A stretch of 64,000 nucleotides of DNA from Bathymodiolus brooksi. Taxonomy: Eukaryota; Mollusca; Bivalvia; Mytilida; Modiolidae. The number at the start of each line of letters is the position of its first letter. Within the stretch, counting starts at the first letter, position 1. The notes beneath the pieces are model-generated. The model searched no databases and was not told where the DNA came from. It saw only the letters and a list, made by a program, of their open reading frames with translations. Location of the stretch: contig OY804578.1 of the NCBI GenBank assembly GCA_963680875.1, forward strand, positions 3,720,001 through 3,784,000, read 5' to 3'. Position numbers and translations under genes: made by a program. Positions 49,101-59,000 of this stretch are shown here, piece by piece.

Positions 49101-50559
49101 TTTGGGTTAAACCTATAGTAATCTTAGTGACCATGTTTTATTTTGGTAGATTTTGGGTTAAACCTATACTAATCTTAGTGACCATGTTTTTGGTAGGTTT
49201 TGGGTTAAACCTATAGTAATTTTAGTGGCCATGTTTTTTTGGGTAGGTTTTGGGTTAAACCTATAGTAATCTTAGTGGCCATTTTTTTTTGTAGGTTTTG
49301 GGTTAAACCTATAGTAATCTTAGTGACCATGTTTTGTGGTAGGTTTTGGGCTAAACCTATAGTAATCTTAGTGACCATGTTTTTGGTAGGTTTTGGGTTA
49401 AACCTATAGTGATCTTAGTGGCCATGTTTTTTTGGGTAGGTTTTGGGTTAAACCTATAGTAATCTTAGTGGCCATGTTTTTTGGTAGGTTTTGGGTTAAA
49501 CCTATAGTAATCTTAGTGACCATGTTTTTGGTAGGTTTTGGGTTAAACCTATAGTAATCTTAGTGACCATGTTTTATTTTGGTAGGTTTTGAGTTAAACC
49601 TATAGTAATCTTAGTGGCCATGTTTTATTTTGGTAGGTTTTGGGTTAAACCTATAGTAATCTTAGTGACCATGTTTTTGGTAAGTTTTGGGTTAAACCTA
49701 TAGTAATCTTAGTGGCCATGTTTTTGGTAAGTTTTGGGTTAAACCTATAGTAATCTTAGTGGCCATGTTTTTTTGGGTAGGTTTTGGGTTAAACCTATAG
49801 TAATCTTAGTGGCCATGTTTTTTGGTAGGTTTTGGGTTAAACCTATAGTAATCTTAGTGACCATGTTTTTGGTAAGTTTTGGGTTAAACCTATAGTAATC
49901 TTAGTGGCCATGTTTTTTTGGGTAGGTTTTGGGTTAAACCTATAGTAATCTTAGTGGCCATGTTTTTTTGGTAGGTTTTGGGTTAAACCTATAGTAATCT
50001 TAGTGACCATGTTTTTGGTAGGTTTTGGGTTAAACCTATAGTAATCTTAGTGACCATGTTTTATTTTGTTAGGTTTTGAGTTAAACCTATAGTAATCTTA
50101 GTGGCCATGTTTTATTTTGGTAGGTTTTGGGTTAAACCTATAGTAATCTTAGTGACCATGTTTTATTTGGGTAGGTTTTGGGTTAAACCTATAGTAATCT
50201 TAGTGGCCATGTTTTATTTTGGTAGGTTTTGGGTTAAACCTATAGTAATCTTAGTGACCATATTTTCTTTTGGTAGGTTTTGGGCTAAACCTATAGTAAT
50301 CTTAGTGACCATGTTTTTGGTAGGTTTTGGGTTAAACCTATAGTAATCTTAGTGGCCATGTTTGTTGGTAGGTTTTGGGTTAAACCTATAGTAATCTTAG
50401 TGACCATGTTTTTGGTAGGTTTTGGGTTAAACCTATAGTAATCTTAGTGACCATGTTTTATATTGGTAGGTTTTGGGCTAAACCTATAGTAATCTTAGTG
50501 ACCATGTTTTATTTTGGTAGGTTTTGGGCTAAACCTATAGTAATCTTAGTGGCCATGTT
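34188..50559 (+). repeat. 16.4-kb array of the exon H2 splice acceptor and first ~40 coding bases
   Basis: Roughly 335 head-to-tail units of 45-53 bp. Each unit reads G TTT TGG GTT AAA CCT ATA and continues GTA ATC TTA GTG GCC ATG TTT, that is FWVKPIVILVAMF, then a variable T-rich stretch ending in GGTAG. The last unit (50521-50559) is the real start of exon H2, where ATGTTT continues into unique coding sequence. Unit length varies through the T run (TTTTGGTAG, TTTTTTTGGGGTAG, TTTATTTTGGTAG, TTTATATTGGTAG), which scrambles frame along the array. Nested block duplications are present: the marker 'ggattaattcgatag' recurs near 41281, 42074, 43863, 44657, 47277 and 48070, with offsets of about 793, 2582 and 3414 bp. 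Short open frames inside are not separate genes. Confidence 0.97.
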
Positions 50560-50641
50560 TGCAATTCCTCAGTGGATGAGAGAGAAAACTGTGCATGGGG
50601 TAGAATTGTTCTGTATTATTTGTGCACATCTCTTCTTTTTG
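50521..50641 (+). CDS. TMEM145: TMEM145-like alternative exon H2 (TM6 end, TM7)
   Basis: This 121-nt exon lies between 'attttggtag' and 'gtaaga', phase 2 to 0. It encodes 'FWAKPIVILVAMFAIPQWMR', then EKTVHGVELFCIICAHLFFL. The W.REK.V.G loop and the TM7 residues are close to my recollection of vertebrate TMEM145, slightly closer than H1. Its first 39 nt are the last unit of the preceding array. The two previous units are exactly 51 nt each, so acceptors before 50470 and 50419 would also give an open, in-frame exon with 17 or 34 extra residues; the next one upstream (50372) would not. Which acceptor is used is unknown. Confidence 0.9.
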
Positions 50642-51270
50642 GTAAGACTCATGCTGAAGATTTTTAATTATACTTGTTGCCATCTTAACATTTCCTGTTC
50701 ACTCATCTGTTATGTGTTTAGCTTCACTATAACTGTTGTTTATTTGTGTGTTATTTTCCCAGTACATTAACATAACACAACTAATATACTATTTATATTA
50801 AATTTAATTCCTTATGCTTGACCATAATTATTAATATTTCATATAACAGACAATAATCTTATGATATAAAAATACCTGTAATAATGGCAGAATAAGATAG
50901 TAATAATATTTATTACACACATTCCTAAAAGCACAAATAAACAGATATATAACTAGAACTGTGAGTGACCTCACTGAGTGATATCCCCCGCTTGCAATAC
51001 TATGATGTTCAAACTTTGGAATACAGGTATATTAGCAAGTTACCTATGAAAAATGAACGGATATGGAGTTAAGTCAAGGAGACAACATCCCATCTCCAAA
51101 ATAAACTAACCAAGAACATACATCTAGGGGTCGCCACAAGGTCTTCAACAAAGTGGGATTGTTTAAAACCAATACGGTTTCATCAGTATACATGAGGATT
51201 ACAACATTTCCTAACTTTTTTACAAGAGGATATAGGTCACATCAAATGTTATTGATTCAAAATTAGCTTA
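50642..51270 (+). other. Intron H2 start, no feature seen
   Basis: AT-rich intron sequence. No gene or repeat family was recognised. Confidence 0.5.
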
Positions 51271-51274
51271 CATC

Positions 51275-52475
51275 ACCTTCCAAATTTTTGACAGGAACCA
51301 TATTCCTTCATGCACATCTGCAGGCAGTGTATTACAACTGTGTAAAGTTACATTTAAATCCAATGAGCCGTTTAGGAGGGGTTGCGCTTAAAAGCCCATC
51401 TCTCCATACAGAACGTATTTCAGAGTATAAGTTAAATGATCTCCCCTTCCAAATTTTGGACATCAACCATATTCCTTCATGCACATCTGCAGGTAGTGTA
51501 TTACAACTGTGTAAAGTTTCATAAAAATCCAATAAGCTGTTTAGGAGGAGTTGCGCTTACAAGGTACATGCCCTCCTTCTTTTCGTGAAAGTACAAGTTG
51601 AATTATCCCCCCTTCCAAATTTTGGATAGCGACCATATTTCTTCATGCACATCTGCAGGTAGTGTACTACAACTGTGTAAAGCCTCACAAAAATCCAATA
51701 AGCCGTTTAGGAGGAGTTGCGCTTACAAGGTACACGACCCCCCTTTTCGTGAAAGTATAAGTTGAATTATCTCCCCTTCTAAATTTTAGACAGCAACGGT
51801 ATTCCTTCATGCCCATCTGCAGGTTGTGTACTACAAATGTGTAAAGTTTTATAAAAATTCAATAAAGAGTTTAGTAGGAGTTGCGCTTACAAGGTACATG
51901 CCCCCCCCCCCCCTTTTCGTGAAAGTATAAGTTGAATTAACTCCCCTTTTAAATTTTGGACAGCAACCATATTCCTTCATGCACATCTGCAGGTAGTGTA
52001 CTACAACTGTGTAAAGTTTCACAAAACTCCAATTAGCCGTTTAGGAGGAGTTGCGCTTACAAGGTATACTTTTCGTGAAAGTATAAGTTGAGTTATCTCC
52101 CCTTCTACATTTTAGACAGCACCGGCATTCCTTCATGCACATCTGCAGGAAGTGTACTACAACTGTGTAAAGTTTCATAAAAATTCAATAAGCAGTTTAG
52201 TAGGAGTTGCGCTTACAAGGTACATGCCCCCCCCTTTTCGTGAAAGTATAAGTTGAATTATCTCCCCTTTTAAATTTTGGACAGCAACCATATTCCTTCA
52301 TGCACATCTGCAGGTAGTGTACTACAAATGTGTAAAGTTTCATAAAAATCCAATAAGCGGTTTAGGAGGAGTTGCGCTTACAAGGTACATGGACGGACGG
52401 ACAGACGGACGAACGGACGGAAGGACAGGGTGATTCCTATATACCCCCTCCCCAAACTTTGTTTGCGGGGGGTAT
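51275..52475 (+). mobile_element. Repeat element with ~7 copies of a ~165-bp unit and (GGAC)n end
   Basis: About seven diverged units share 'accatattccttcatgcaca', 'tctgcaggtagtgtactaca' and 'ggaggagttgcgcttacaag', followed by C-runs and 'ttttcgtgaaagtataagtt'. The last unit passes into 'ggacggacggacagacggac' and ends 'aactttgtttgcggggggta'. From memory this terminal pattern is common in mollusc repeats. Divergence between units is much higher than in the minisatellites, so it is older. The transposon class is not evident. Confidence 0.7.
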
Positions 52476-52952
52476 AATAACATTGTGAGTTCAAGTTGGA
52501 GAAATGGCTAGGGTAAAATACAATCCACACACAAAACAGTAAAGGATCACACAAAAAACATCTTAATGACTTAAACTGTCACATAATTCATTAACAGCTG
52601 TTGATGACTGCTATTTGCAAGTTTTAGACTTGTTCACTGATGTAATGTTTTTACATGAGACAAGGAAACCAGTGTATATTTTCAACTAATAAATTGTTAT
52701 GTATATTATGAGGTCAAACTAAACAAATATTCAGAACTATTTAACCATCATTTTCATTGGTGATATCTGATACCTCTCCTTTAGACATAACTAATATCAA
52801 TATAAAGTTATCACAAAGAGGTTCATAGAGATGACTTTGAAACAGTCATTGTATTGTTATTCTGAAAGTCAAATTATAGACTGTCGAAATTATTGTATGT
52901 ATATTTATAGACTGTCAAGATTATTACATGTATTTCAATGACTTTATTTTAG
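52476..52952 (+). other. Intron before exon I, no feature seen
   Basis: AT-rich intron sequence. The phrase 'atagactgtc(g/a)a' occurs twice near 52880 and 52910, with no larger structure. Confidence 0.5.
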
Positions 52953-53012
52953 ATTTTAACTCGACCACAAGCGGCCAATAAGAATTTCCCATACCATGTT
53001 AGGACAACGCAG
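52953..53012 (+). CDS. TMEM145: TMEM145-like exon I (after TM7)
   Basis: This 60-nt exon lies between 'ttattttag' and 'gtaaat', phase 0 on both sides, encoding 'ILTRPQAANKNFPYHVRTTQ'. This run follows TM7 directly and is the most diagnostic TMEM145-like segment in the window (TRP.AANKNFPYHVRT). It accepts either H1 or H2 in frame. Confidence 0.95.
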
Positions 53013-53204
53013 GTAAATAAATAATTTTCTTAAATATTTAGTAATTTCATTAGGTTCAATCCTTATCACGTGGTTATTTAATTAATTGTGATATTCACCG
53101 ATTTTTTGCTAAGACTGGTGAATATCAGTTTTATATTGAGAAATCGGTGAGTTCCAGTCCGATTCTGTCGAAAATGACCTTAATATTAAAAAAAACATTA
53201 TTAT

Positions 53205-54010
53205 TATTATTATTATTATTAGCTCATCTGGTTGAAGGGCCATCTGAGCTTTTGACATCACTTGACGTCCGTTGTTCGTCGTCTGTAATTTTTTCACATT
53301 TGACTCTTCTCCTCTGAAACCACTGAAGTCCTCTATTAAAACTGCTCATATAGTTCCGATCTGTTAACAAGAGTGGCCGCTATAGGCGATATTTGTTTCT
53401 GGTTGGTCAATTTCTAAAAATCAATTCTGAAACCGCTTGGCCAAATGGACCGAAACTTGGCATGAAGCATCTAGAGGGTTATTTATAAAGATTGCTCATT
53501 TCGTCACGATCCGTTAACAAACATGGTCGCCGCATAGGCAATTCTTGTTTCTGATTGGTCAATTTCTTTAAAAAATTCATCTCTTCTGAAACTGCTTATC
53601 CAAATGAGTCGAAACTTGATAGGAAGCATCTATGGAAGTTTCTCTATAAGACTTCCTCATTTCATCACGAGTGGACACAAATTTGTCGCCATGGCAATTC
53701 TTGTTTCTGAAAGAAAAGTAAAAAAATCTTCTCCTCTGAAACAAGAGGAGCAATGCACTGTTACTTTGTATGAATGATGTACGAGAGATCCTGTACAAAA
53801 TTGCCATATTTCCTGCCGATCATACAACTAATATGGCCGCCATAGGCAGTTCTTGTTTGCAATTGGCCAATTAAAAAAGTCTTCTCTAAACACATTTGGC
53901 CAACTTAATTGAAATTTGGTAGGAAGCACCTATGGAAGGTTCTGTATAAAGTTTCATCAAAACAATAACAAGTGAGCGACACAGGCTCAGCCCACTGGGC
54001 CTCTAGTTAT
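53205..54010 (+). mobile_element. Diverged dispersed repeat with three to four ~165-bp units
   Basis: After a (TTA)n stretch the sequence reads 'agctcatctggttgaagggc', and then several diverged copies of a motif containing 'tctgaaac', 'ggccaaatg', 'cgaaacttggcatgaagcat' and 'gccgc.ataggca.ttcttgt'. It ends 'ggctcagcccactgggcctc' then 'tag'. From memory this is another widespread mollusc/bivalve repeat type. No coding capacity is seen. Confidence 0.6.
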
Positions 54011-54366
54011 TATTAATGTGACTTGTCAAGAAAACGTATTTCCGTAGTAACTATAGAATAAAACGTGAGACAGTATCAACCAATCAAATATCTACATAGC
54101 TATGACAATACACACAAGGCGGAATATACTTGTCTTATTCCGAAGAGAATGTTTTATTGTTTTATGAAAAAGAAAGTTTAAAGAAGGTGTAAGGAATTTA
54201 GGATAATAATGGATACTTAACCGGTTTCTTTCGGTAGATATTTGTTGTAACCGTCTAATTTACGTCTGATCAATGAAATCAAAATACATTTTAGTCCAGC
54301 TCTGATACAACAAAGTTTAATATTTGTTGCTAAAAAAACACTTTTATTTTTTTGTTGTATATGTAG

Positions 54367-54606
54367 ATTGCCAGCCTGACAGGTACAGAAGTTGACGGAT
54401 TTAATTCATATAACTACAACTCTGGTGTGTTGGGCTCATCACCTTCAGGTCCTGATCTGTCAGATCTATTTGTTACGTCACACTCACGTAGTACAGATAA
54501 ACTGGTGACGATGGGTAATGACGATGCTGATTATGAGATGAAGAGTTCAAGGTCACCTTCTGACGCCGGTTTCCAACAATCGCCTCGATATGATAATTTC
54601 AAGAGC
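54367..54606 (+). CDS. TMEM145: TMEM145-like exon J (cytoplasmic tail)
   Basis: This 240-nt exon (80 codons, phase 0 to 0) lies between 'tatgtag' and 'gtaagt'. The peptide begins IASLTGTEVDGF and is polar and rich in S, D and G, for example 'LGSSPSGPDLSDLFVTSHSR' and 'YEMKSSRSPSDAGFQQSPRY', ending DNFKS. The IAS start follows VRTTQ as expected for the family; the rest is low-conservation tail. Confidence 0.9.
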
Positions 54607-54671
54607 GTAAGTGAAAATATATTTTAATTGATTTTAGAAAATAAGAGTATTGGCTTTCCAATCCATTCATG

Positions 54672-56710
54672 ACACCTAAGTGGTAATCAGAAGTCCTAAG
54701 ACAGACAATGCAATGACCAACACCTAAGTGGTAATCAGAAGTCGTAAGTCAAAGGACAGACAATACAATGACCAACACCTAAGTGGTAATCAGAAGTCCC
54801 AAGACAGACAATACAATGACCAACACCTAAGTGGTAATCAGAAGTCCTAAGACAGACAATACAATGACCAACACTTAAGTGGTAATCAGAAGTCGTAAGA
54901 CGAAGGACAGAGAATACAATGACCAACACATAAGTGGTAATCAGAAGTCGTAAGTAAGACAATACAATGACCAACACCTAAGTGGTAATCAGAAGTCGTA
55001 AGACAGACAATACAATGACCAACACCTAAGTGGTAATCAGAAGTCGTAAGTCGAAGGACAGACAATACAATGACCAACACCTAAGTGGTAATCAGAAGTC
55101 GTAAGTCAAAGGACAGACAATACAATGACCAACACCTAAGTGGTAATCAGAAGTCGTAAGTCAAAGGACAGACAATACAATGACCAACACCCAAGTGGTA
55201 ATCAGAAGTCGTAAGACGAAGGACAGACAATACAATGACCAACACCTAAGTGGTAATCAGAAGTCGTAAGTAAGACAATGCAATGACCAACACCTAAGTG
55301 GTAATCAGAAGTCGTAAGTCAGACAATACAATGACCAACACATAAGTGGTAATCAGAAGTCGTAAGACAGACAATACAATGACCAACACCTAAGTGGTAA
55401 ACAGAAGTCGTAAGTCAGACAATACAATGACCAACACCTAAGTGGTAATCAGAAGTCGTAAGTCAAAGGACAGACAATACAATGACCAACACCTAAGTGG
55501 TAATCAGAAGTCGTAAGTCAAAGGACAGACAATACAATGACCAACACCCAAGTGGTAATCAGAAGTCGTAAGACGAAGGACAGACAATACAATGACCAAC
55601 ACCTAAGTGGTAATCAGAAGACGTAAGTCAGACAATGCAATGACCAACACCTAAGTGGTAATCAGAAGACGTAAGTCAGACAATACAATGACCAACACCC
55701 AAGTGGTAATCAGAAGTCGTAAGACGAAGGACAGACAATACGATGACCAACACCTAAGTGGTAATCAGAAGTCGTAAGTCAGATAATACGATGACCAACA
55801 CCTAAGTGGTAATCAGAAGTCGTAAGTCAGACAATGCAATGACCAACACCTAAGTGGTAATCAGAAGTCGTAATTCAAAGGACAGACAATACGATGACCA
55901 ACTCCTAAGTGGTAATCAGAAGTCGTAAGTCGAAGGACAGACAATACAATGACCAACACCTAAGTGGTAATCAGAAGTCGTATGACGAAGGACAGACAAT
56001 ACGATGACCAACACCCAAGTGGTAATCAGAAACCGTAAGTCGAAGGACAGACAATACAATGACCAACACCTAAGTGGTCATCAGAAGACGTAAGACAGAC
56101 AATACAATGACCAACACCTAAGTGGTAATCAGAAGTCGTAAGTCAAAGGACAGACAATACAATGACCAACACCTAAGTGGTAATCAGAAGTCGTAAGTCA
56201 AAGGACAGACAATACAATGACCAACACCTAAGTGGTAATCAGAAGTCGTAAGTCAAAGGACAGACAATACGATGACCAACTCCTAAGTGGTAATCAGAAG
56301 TCGTAAGTCAGACAATGCAATGACCAACACCTAAGTGGTAATCAGAAGTCGTAAGTCAAAGGACAGACAATACGATGACCAACTCCTAAGTGGTAATCAG
56401 AAGTCGTAAGTCGAAGGACAGACAATACAATGACCAACACCTAAGTGGTAATCAGAAGTCGTATGACGAAGGACAGACAATACGATGACCAACACCTAAG
56501 TGGTAATCAGAAGACGTAAGACAGACAATACAATGACCAACACCTAAGTGGTAATCAGAAGTCGTAAGTCAAAGGACAGACAATACAATGACCAACACCT
56601 AAGTGGTAATCAGAAGTCGTAAGTCAAAGGACAGACAATACAATGACCAACACCTAAGTGGTAATCAGAAGTCGTAAGTCAAAGGACAGACAATACAATG
56701 ACCAACACCT
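54672..56710. repeat. 55/48-bp tandem array, ~40 copies, abutting the last acceptor
   Basis: The unit is 'agtggtaatcagaagtcgta', 'agtcaaaggacagacaatac', 'aatgaccaacaccta'. A short form lacks 'aaaggac'. Variants (gacgaagg, gtcgaagg, gcaatg) occur in repeated order. The core 'gaaggacagacaatacaatgacc' resembles the 5' part of dispersed repeat R1 (gaaggagagacaacacaatgacc at 5529). The last unit changes from 'accaacacctaagtgg' to 'accaacacctacag', the predicted acceptor of the terminal exon. Confidence 0.96.
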
Positions 56711-56714
56711 ACAG

Positions 56715-56783
56715 ATCCCTCCAAGTGTATCAACGATCAAACACTCAGGTCGGACACAGAGTTTTGTCGGACTTCACTCTTAA
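56715..56783 (+). CDS. TMEM145: Candidate terminal exon of the TMEM145-like gene
   Basis: After 'accaacacctacag' the phase-0 frame gives 'IPPSVSTIKHSGRTQSFVGL', HS and a TAA stop at 56781-56783. It continues DNFKS from exon J in frame. An AATAAA at 56937-56942 would end a short 3' UTR. The acceptor has a poor pyrimidine tract because the array runs right up to it. Alternatively the exon ends at CACTCAG|GTCGGA and the gene continues beyond. I recognise no conserved domain here, so the call is tentative. Confidence 0.45.
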   Translation: MPPSVSTIKHSGRTQSFVGLHS

Positions 56784-56860
56784 AATTGTCCGACAAATGT
56801 CCGACCAAATTGTCCGACAAATGTCCGACCAAATTGTCCGACAAATGTCCGACCAAATCC
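56784..56860. repeat. 24-bp tandem repeat, 3 copies
   Basis: The unit is 'aaattgtccgacaaatgtcc' plus 'gacc', three copies in the presumed 3' UTR. The flanks 'caggtcggacacagag' (56746) and 'caggtcggagtgagag' (56866) also resemble each other. Confidence 0.9.
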
Positions 56861-56936
56861 TCCCAGGTCGGAGTGAGAGTCTCCACTCTTAGATAGTTAA
56901 ACTGTAAACAGGAAACGTCCCCAAATTCTGCTAACC

Positions 56937-56942
56937 AATAAA
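56937..56942 (+). promoter_or_regulatory. Candidate polyadenylation signal AATAAA
   Basis: A canonical hexamer about 155 nt after the predicted stop codon. AATAAA is frequent by chance in this AT-rich DNA and in the arrays, so support is positional only. Confidence 0.4.
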
Positions 56943-56959
56943 TTTGTGCATAAAGAAAC

Positions 56960-57946
56960 ATGCGTATCTTAGTAAAGCTGAAGTAAATGAGTGATATACA
57001 GTACGGAAAGTATAGATATGTTAACGGCTGTCACGGGCGATAAATATACAATAATATCCATGAATAAAATGTATTAACATGCAGTACCCATGTTTTAAGT
57101 GCACTAGAAGTGGATATTAATATGTCCCTATGTACTCGCGACAATCGATGCCAAGGCCCTTTCACTTGTTGCAGACAGTTGCCGGTTTACGATATCGGGT
57201 GCGTTTGCTCTTTTACGTGTTTGCCAAATGTAGGGCGAACGAACCCGGGTAAATAATTATAATTTATGCATTTATTTCATTAAAGGCAAATTTGGATTAA
57301 AATTAATCAGTAAAATTTAAGTTTTATTTTGTTTATGGCGAATGGGTCATAAATCCGTAAATCCCGTTTTTTTTTCTTGAAAATTGGCAGTCTGCGGAGT
57401 TCTGATATAGGTGAAATAATATTTTATTAGTGTATTCTACGGGTTTTTTTTACAGTTTACCTGTCAAAACATCACCCATCTCAGCATGTTGTCGCATCGT
57501 GCATTCATGATATACAAATACACCTATCACAGGTGTGAAAAAAAACGTTGCTCAAGACTCTTTTTACTAAGACTTATAAACATAGATAACTATTCTGCGT
57601 TTTCGATTTTCAAGCCGTCTTCCAATTTATTTGTACTTAAAAAATAAATTTATATCTTTTTTCTTATGTATAAATATCTTAATAAAATAAATACATTTAC
57701 GGTGAGAAATTATTATACGTCATGATATCGTTATTTAGGTAAATACTTATTAGACAGATTTTTTTTTAAAACCATTTTTGTCTTTTTAATTGATAACTGA
57801 CCCAAGCTAAATAAATGAAATATGACTTAATGTGTTAATTATATAAATCCTTGCCTTTTATAAATTTTAATTTCTTATCTAATTCTTATTCTTATTTAAC
57901 AATGGTCAGGTTGTTATTTTCATTGAATCGCTTCACAGTAGGGGCT
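56960..57946. other. Intergenic region, no feature seen
   Basis: AT-rich DNA between the presumed gene end and the MULE. A GC-richer patch lies around 57130-57250. No gene or RNA was recognised. Confidence 0.5.
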
Positions 57947-57954
57947 CTTCCTGT

Positions 57955-58179
57955 CGGTGATACTGAACAGAGTCGATTAGAGTCGACTAGAGTCTACTAA
58001 TTAAATAACGCAAAATAAACATGTAAAAGTATTGCATTACTTTGTAGATGATATTAAATGACTTAAATGATATTTATAAGTTAATTCTATTGATGTTTTA
58101 CTTCTCACTGTGAAAATATACAAGAAAGATCGGCGCGATTTACTTCCGGTTTACCAAAATAGAGACAAGTAACTTTTAT
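57955..58179 (+). repeat. MULE left terminal inverted repeat
   Basis: It starts CGGTGATACTGAACAGAG and matches the reverse complement of 62967-63183. It has an extra ~10-bp internal duplication (gagtcgattagagtcgact) and minor differences. It includes the motif 'cggcgcgatttacttccggt', also found in the right repeat. Confidence 0.9.
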
Positions 58180-59000
58180 ACTCAATACTTTTAAGAACTC
58201 AATAAAAAAAAATCCTTTTTTGTTATGAATAAAGGTTTATATTACACAATACAGTGATTTTCAGCTTTTTCTGGTCTGAACTTTTAACTATTTATTTGTC
58301 ATTGAGCTGTACGACTGTGTGTTAGAGACGTCAAATATGGATGGAGTGTTGTTGAAAAGTCTACACATCATTGTGTAGTAAGATGGGTGTTAAATAGTTT
58401 TGATTTTTATTTATTATCATATAAAATAATAAATATGTACATACAGAGACTTAATTTTTCATATTTTGCATGTATTTATTTATTATTTCGTTTGGTAACA
58501 AAATCATCGGTAAATCCAAAATGGCGACACCCTTGTCTAATAAAAACCTGTGCCATTCCGGGACGGACAGGAAATAGTTGAGGATAGGATGAAGACGATT
58601 TATATTTAATTGTTGTTGTTGTTTTTTTTTGTTTTTTTTTTTATAAATATCCTAATAATTTACAATATTGACTGAAACTCATATAAAGAAACTTGTATTT
58701 GTATTTATAAATCCTTGCTTCATACAACAATATCAATGAAACAATTTAATTAATTTGTCTAACATAAATTGTCTCATAAGTGTACGTTAAAAGTGGTCAC
58801 CATGTAAGCTAGTAACAATCAAAGAAAACAACATCGCTTTTAATTAATTCAAATCAAAATCGATAATGTATTGATTTAGTGCTTAATATATTTTCTGGAT
58901 AAATTTAGAACCCTTATTTAGTGCTCATACTTTTGTGTAATATATAGTTTACGATATTTTTATTTTATAGTGCTCTTTCTGTTAAATTGACATCAGACGA
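58180..59000 (+). other. MULE 5' internal non-coding region
   Basis: AT-rich sequence between the left inverted repeat and the PHD-OTU frame, presumably the promoter region of the element. It contains a GC-richer stretch at about 58490-58580 (aaaatggcgacacccttgtc). No convincing coding frame. Confidence 0.5.

Larger units (their letters stand above)
4635..56783 (+). other. TMEM145: TMEM145-like 7TM protein gene (5' end outside window)
   Basis: Eleven exon segments on the plus strand splice in consistent phase from 4635 to a stop at 56781-56783. The predicted protein has an N-terminal ectodomain with paired cysteines (exons at 4635, 6220 and 10691), then seven hydrophobic segments, then a polar serine-rich tail. 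This order matches the TMEM145/GPR180 family, an ectodomain followed by a rhodopsin-like 7TM module. The run 'TRPQAANKNFPYHVRT' just after TM7 is close to what I recall of vertebrate TMEM145, which favours it over GPR180. It should be a membrane protein of the secretory pathway or cell surface. The signal peptide and first exon are not in the window. Introns are loaded with tandem arrays, several of which contain the gene's own splice sites. Splicing and the last exon are predicted, not proven. Confidence 0.88.

Noticed and set aside
34188..50559. A long multi-exon gene made of FWVKPIVILVAMF repeats
   Set aside because: Unit length varies (45-53 bp), so the frame breaks every few units; only the last few units are in frame with real coding sequence.
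51288..51532. Small open frames in the 51.3-52.4 kb repeat
   Set aside because: They lie within a diverged multi-copy repeat, are not conserved between its own units, and have no recognisable domain.
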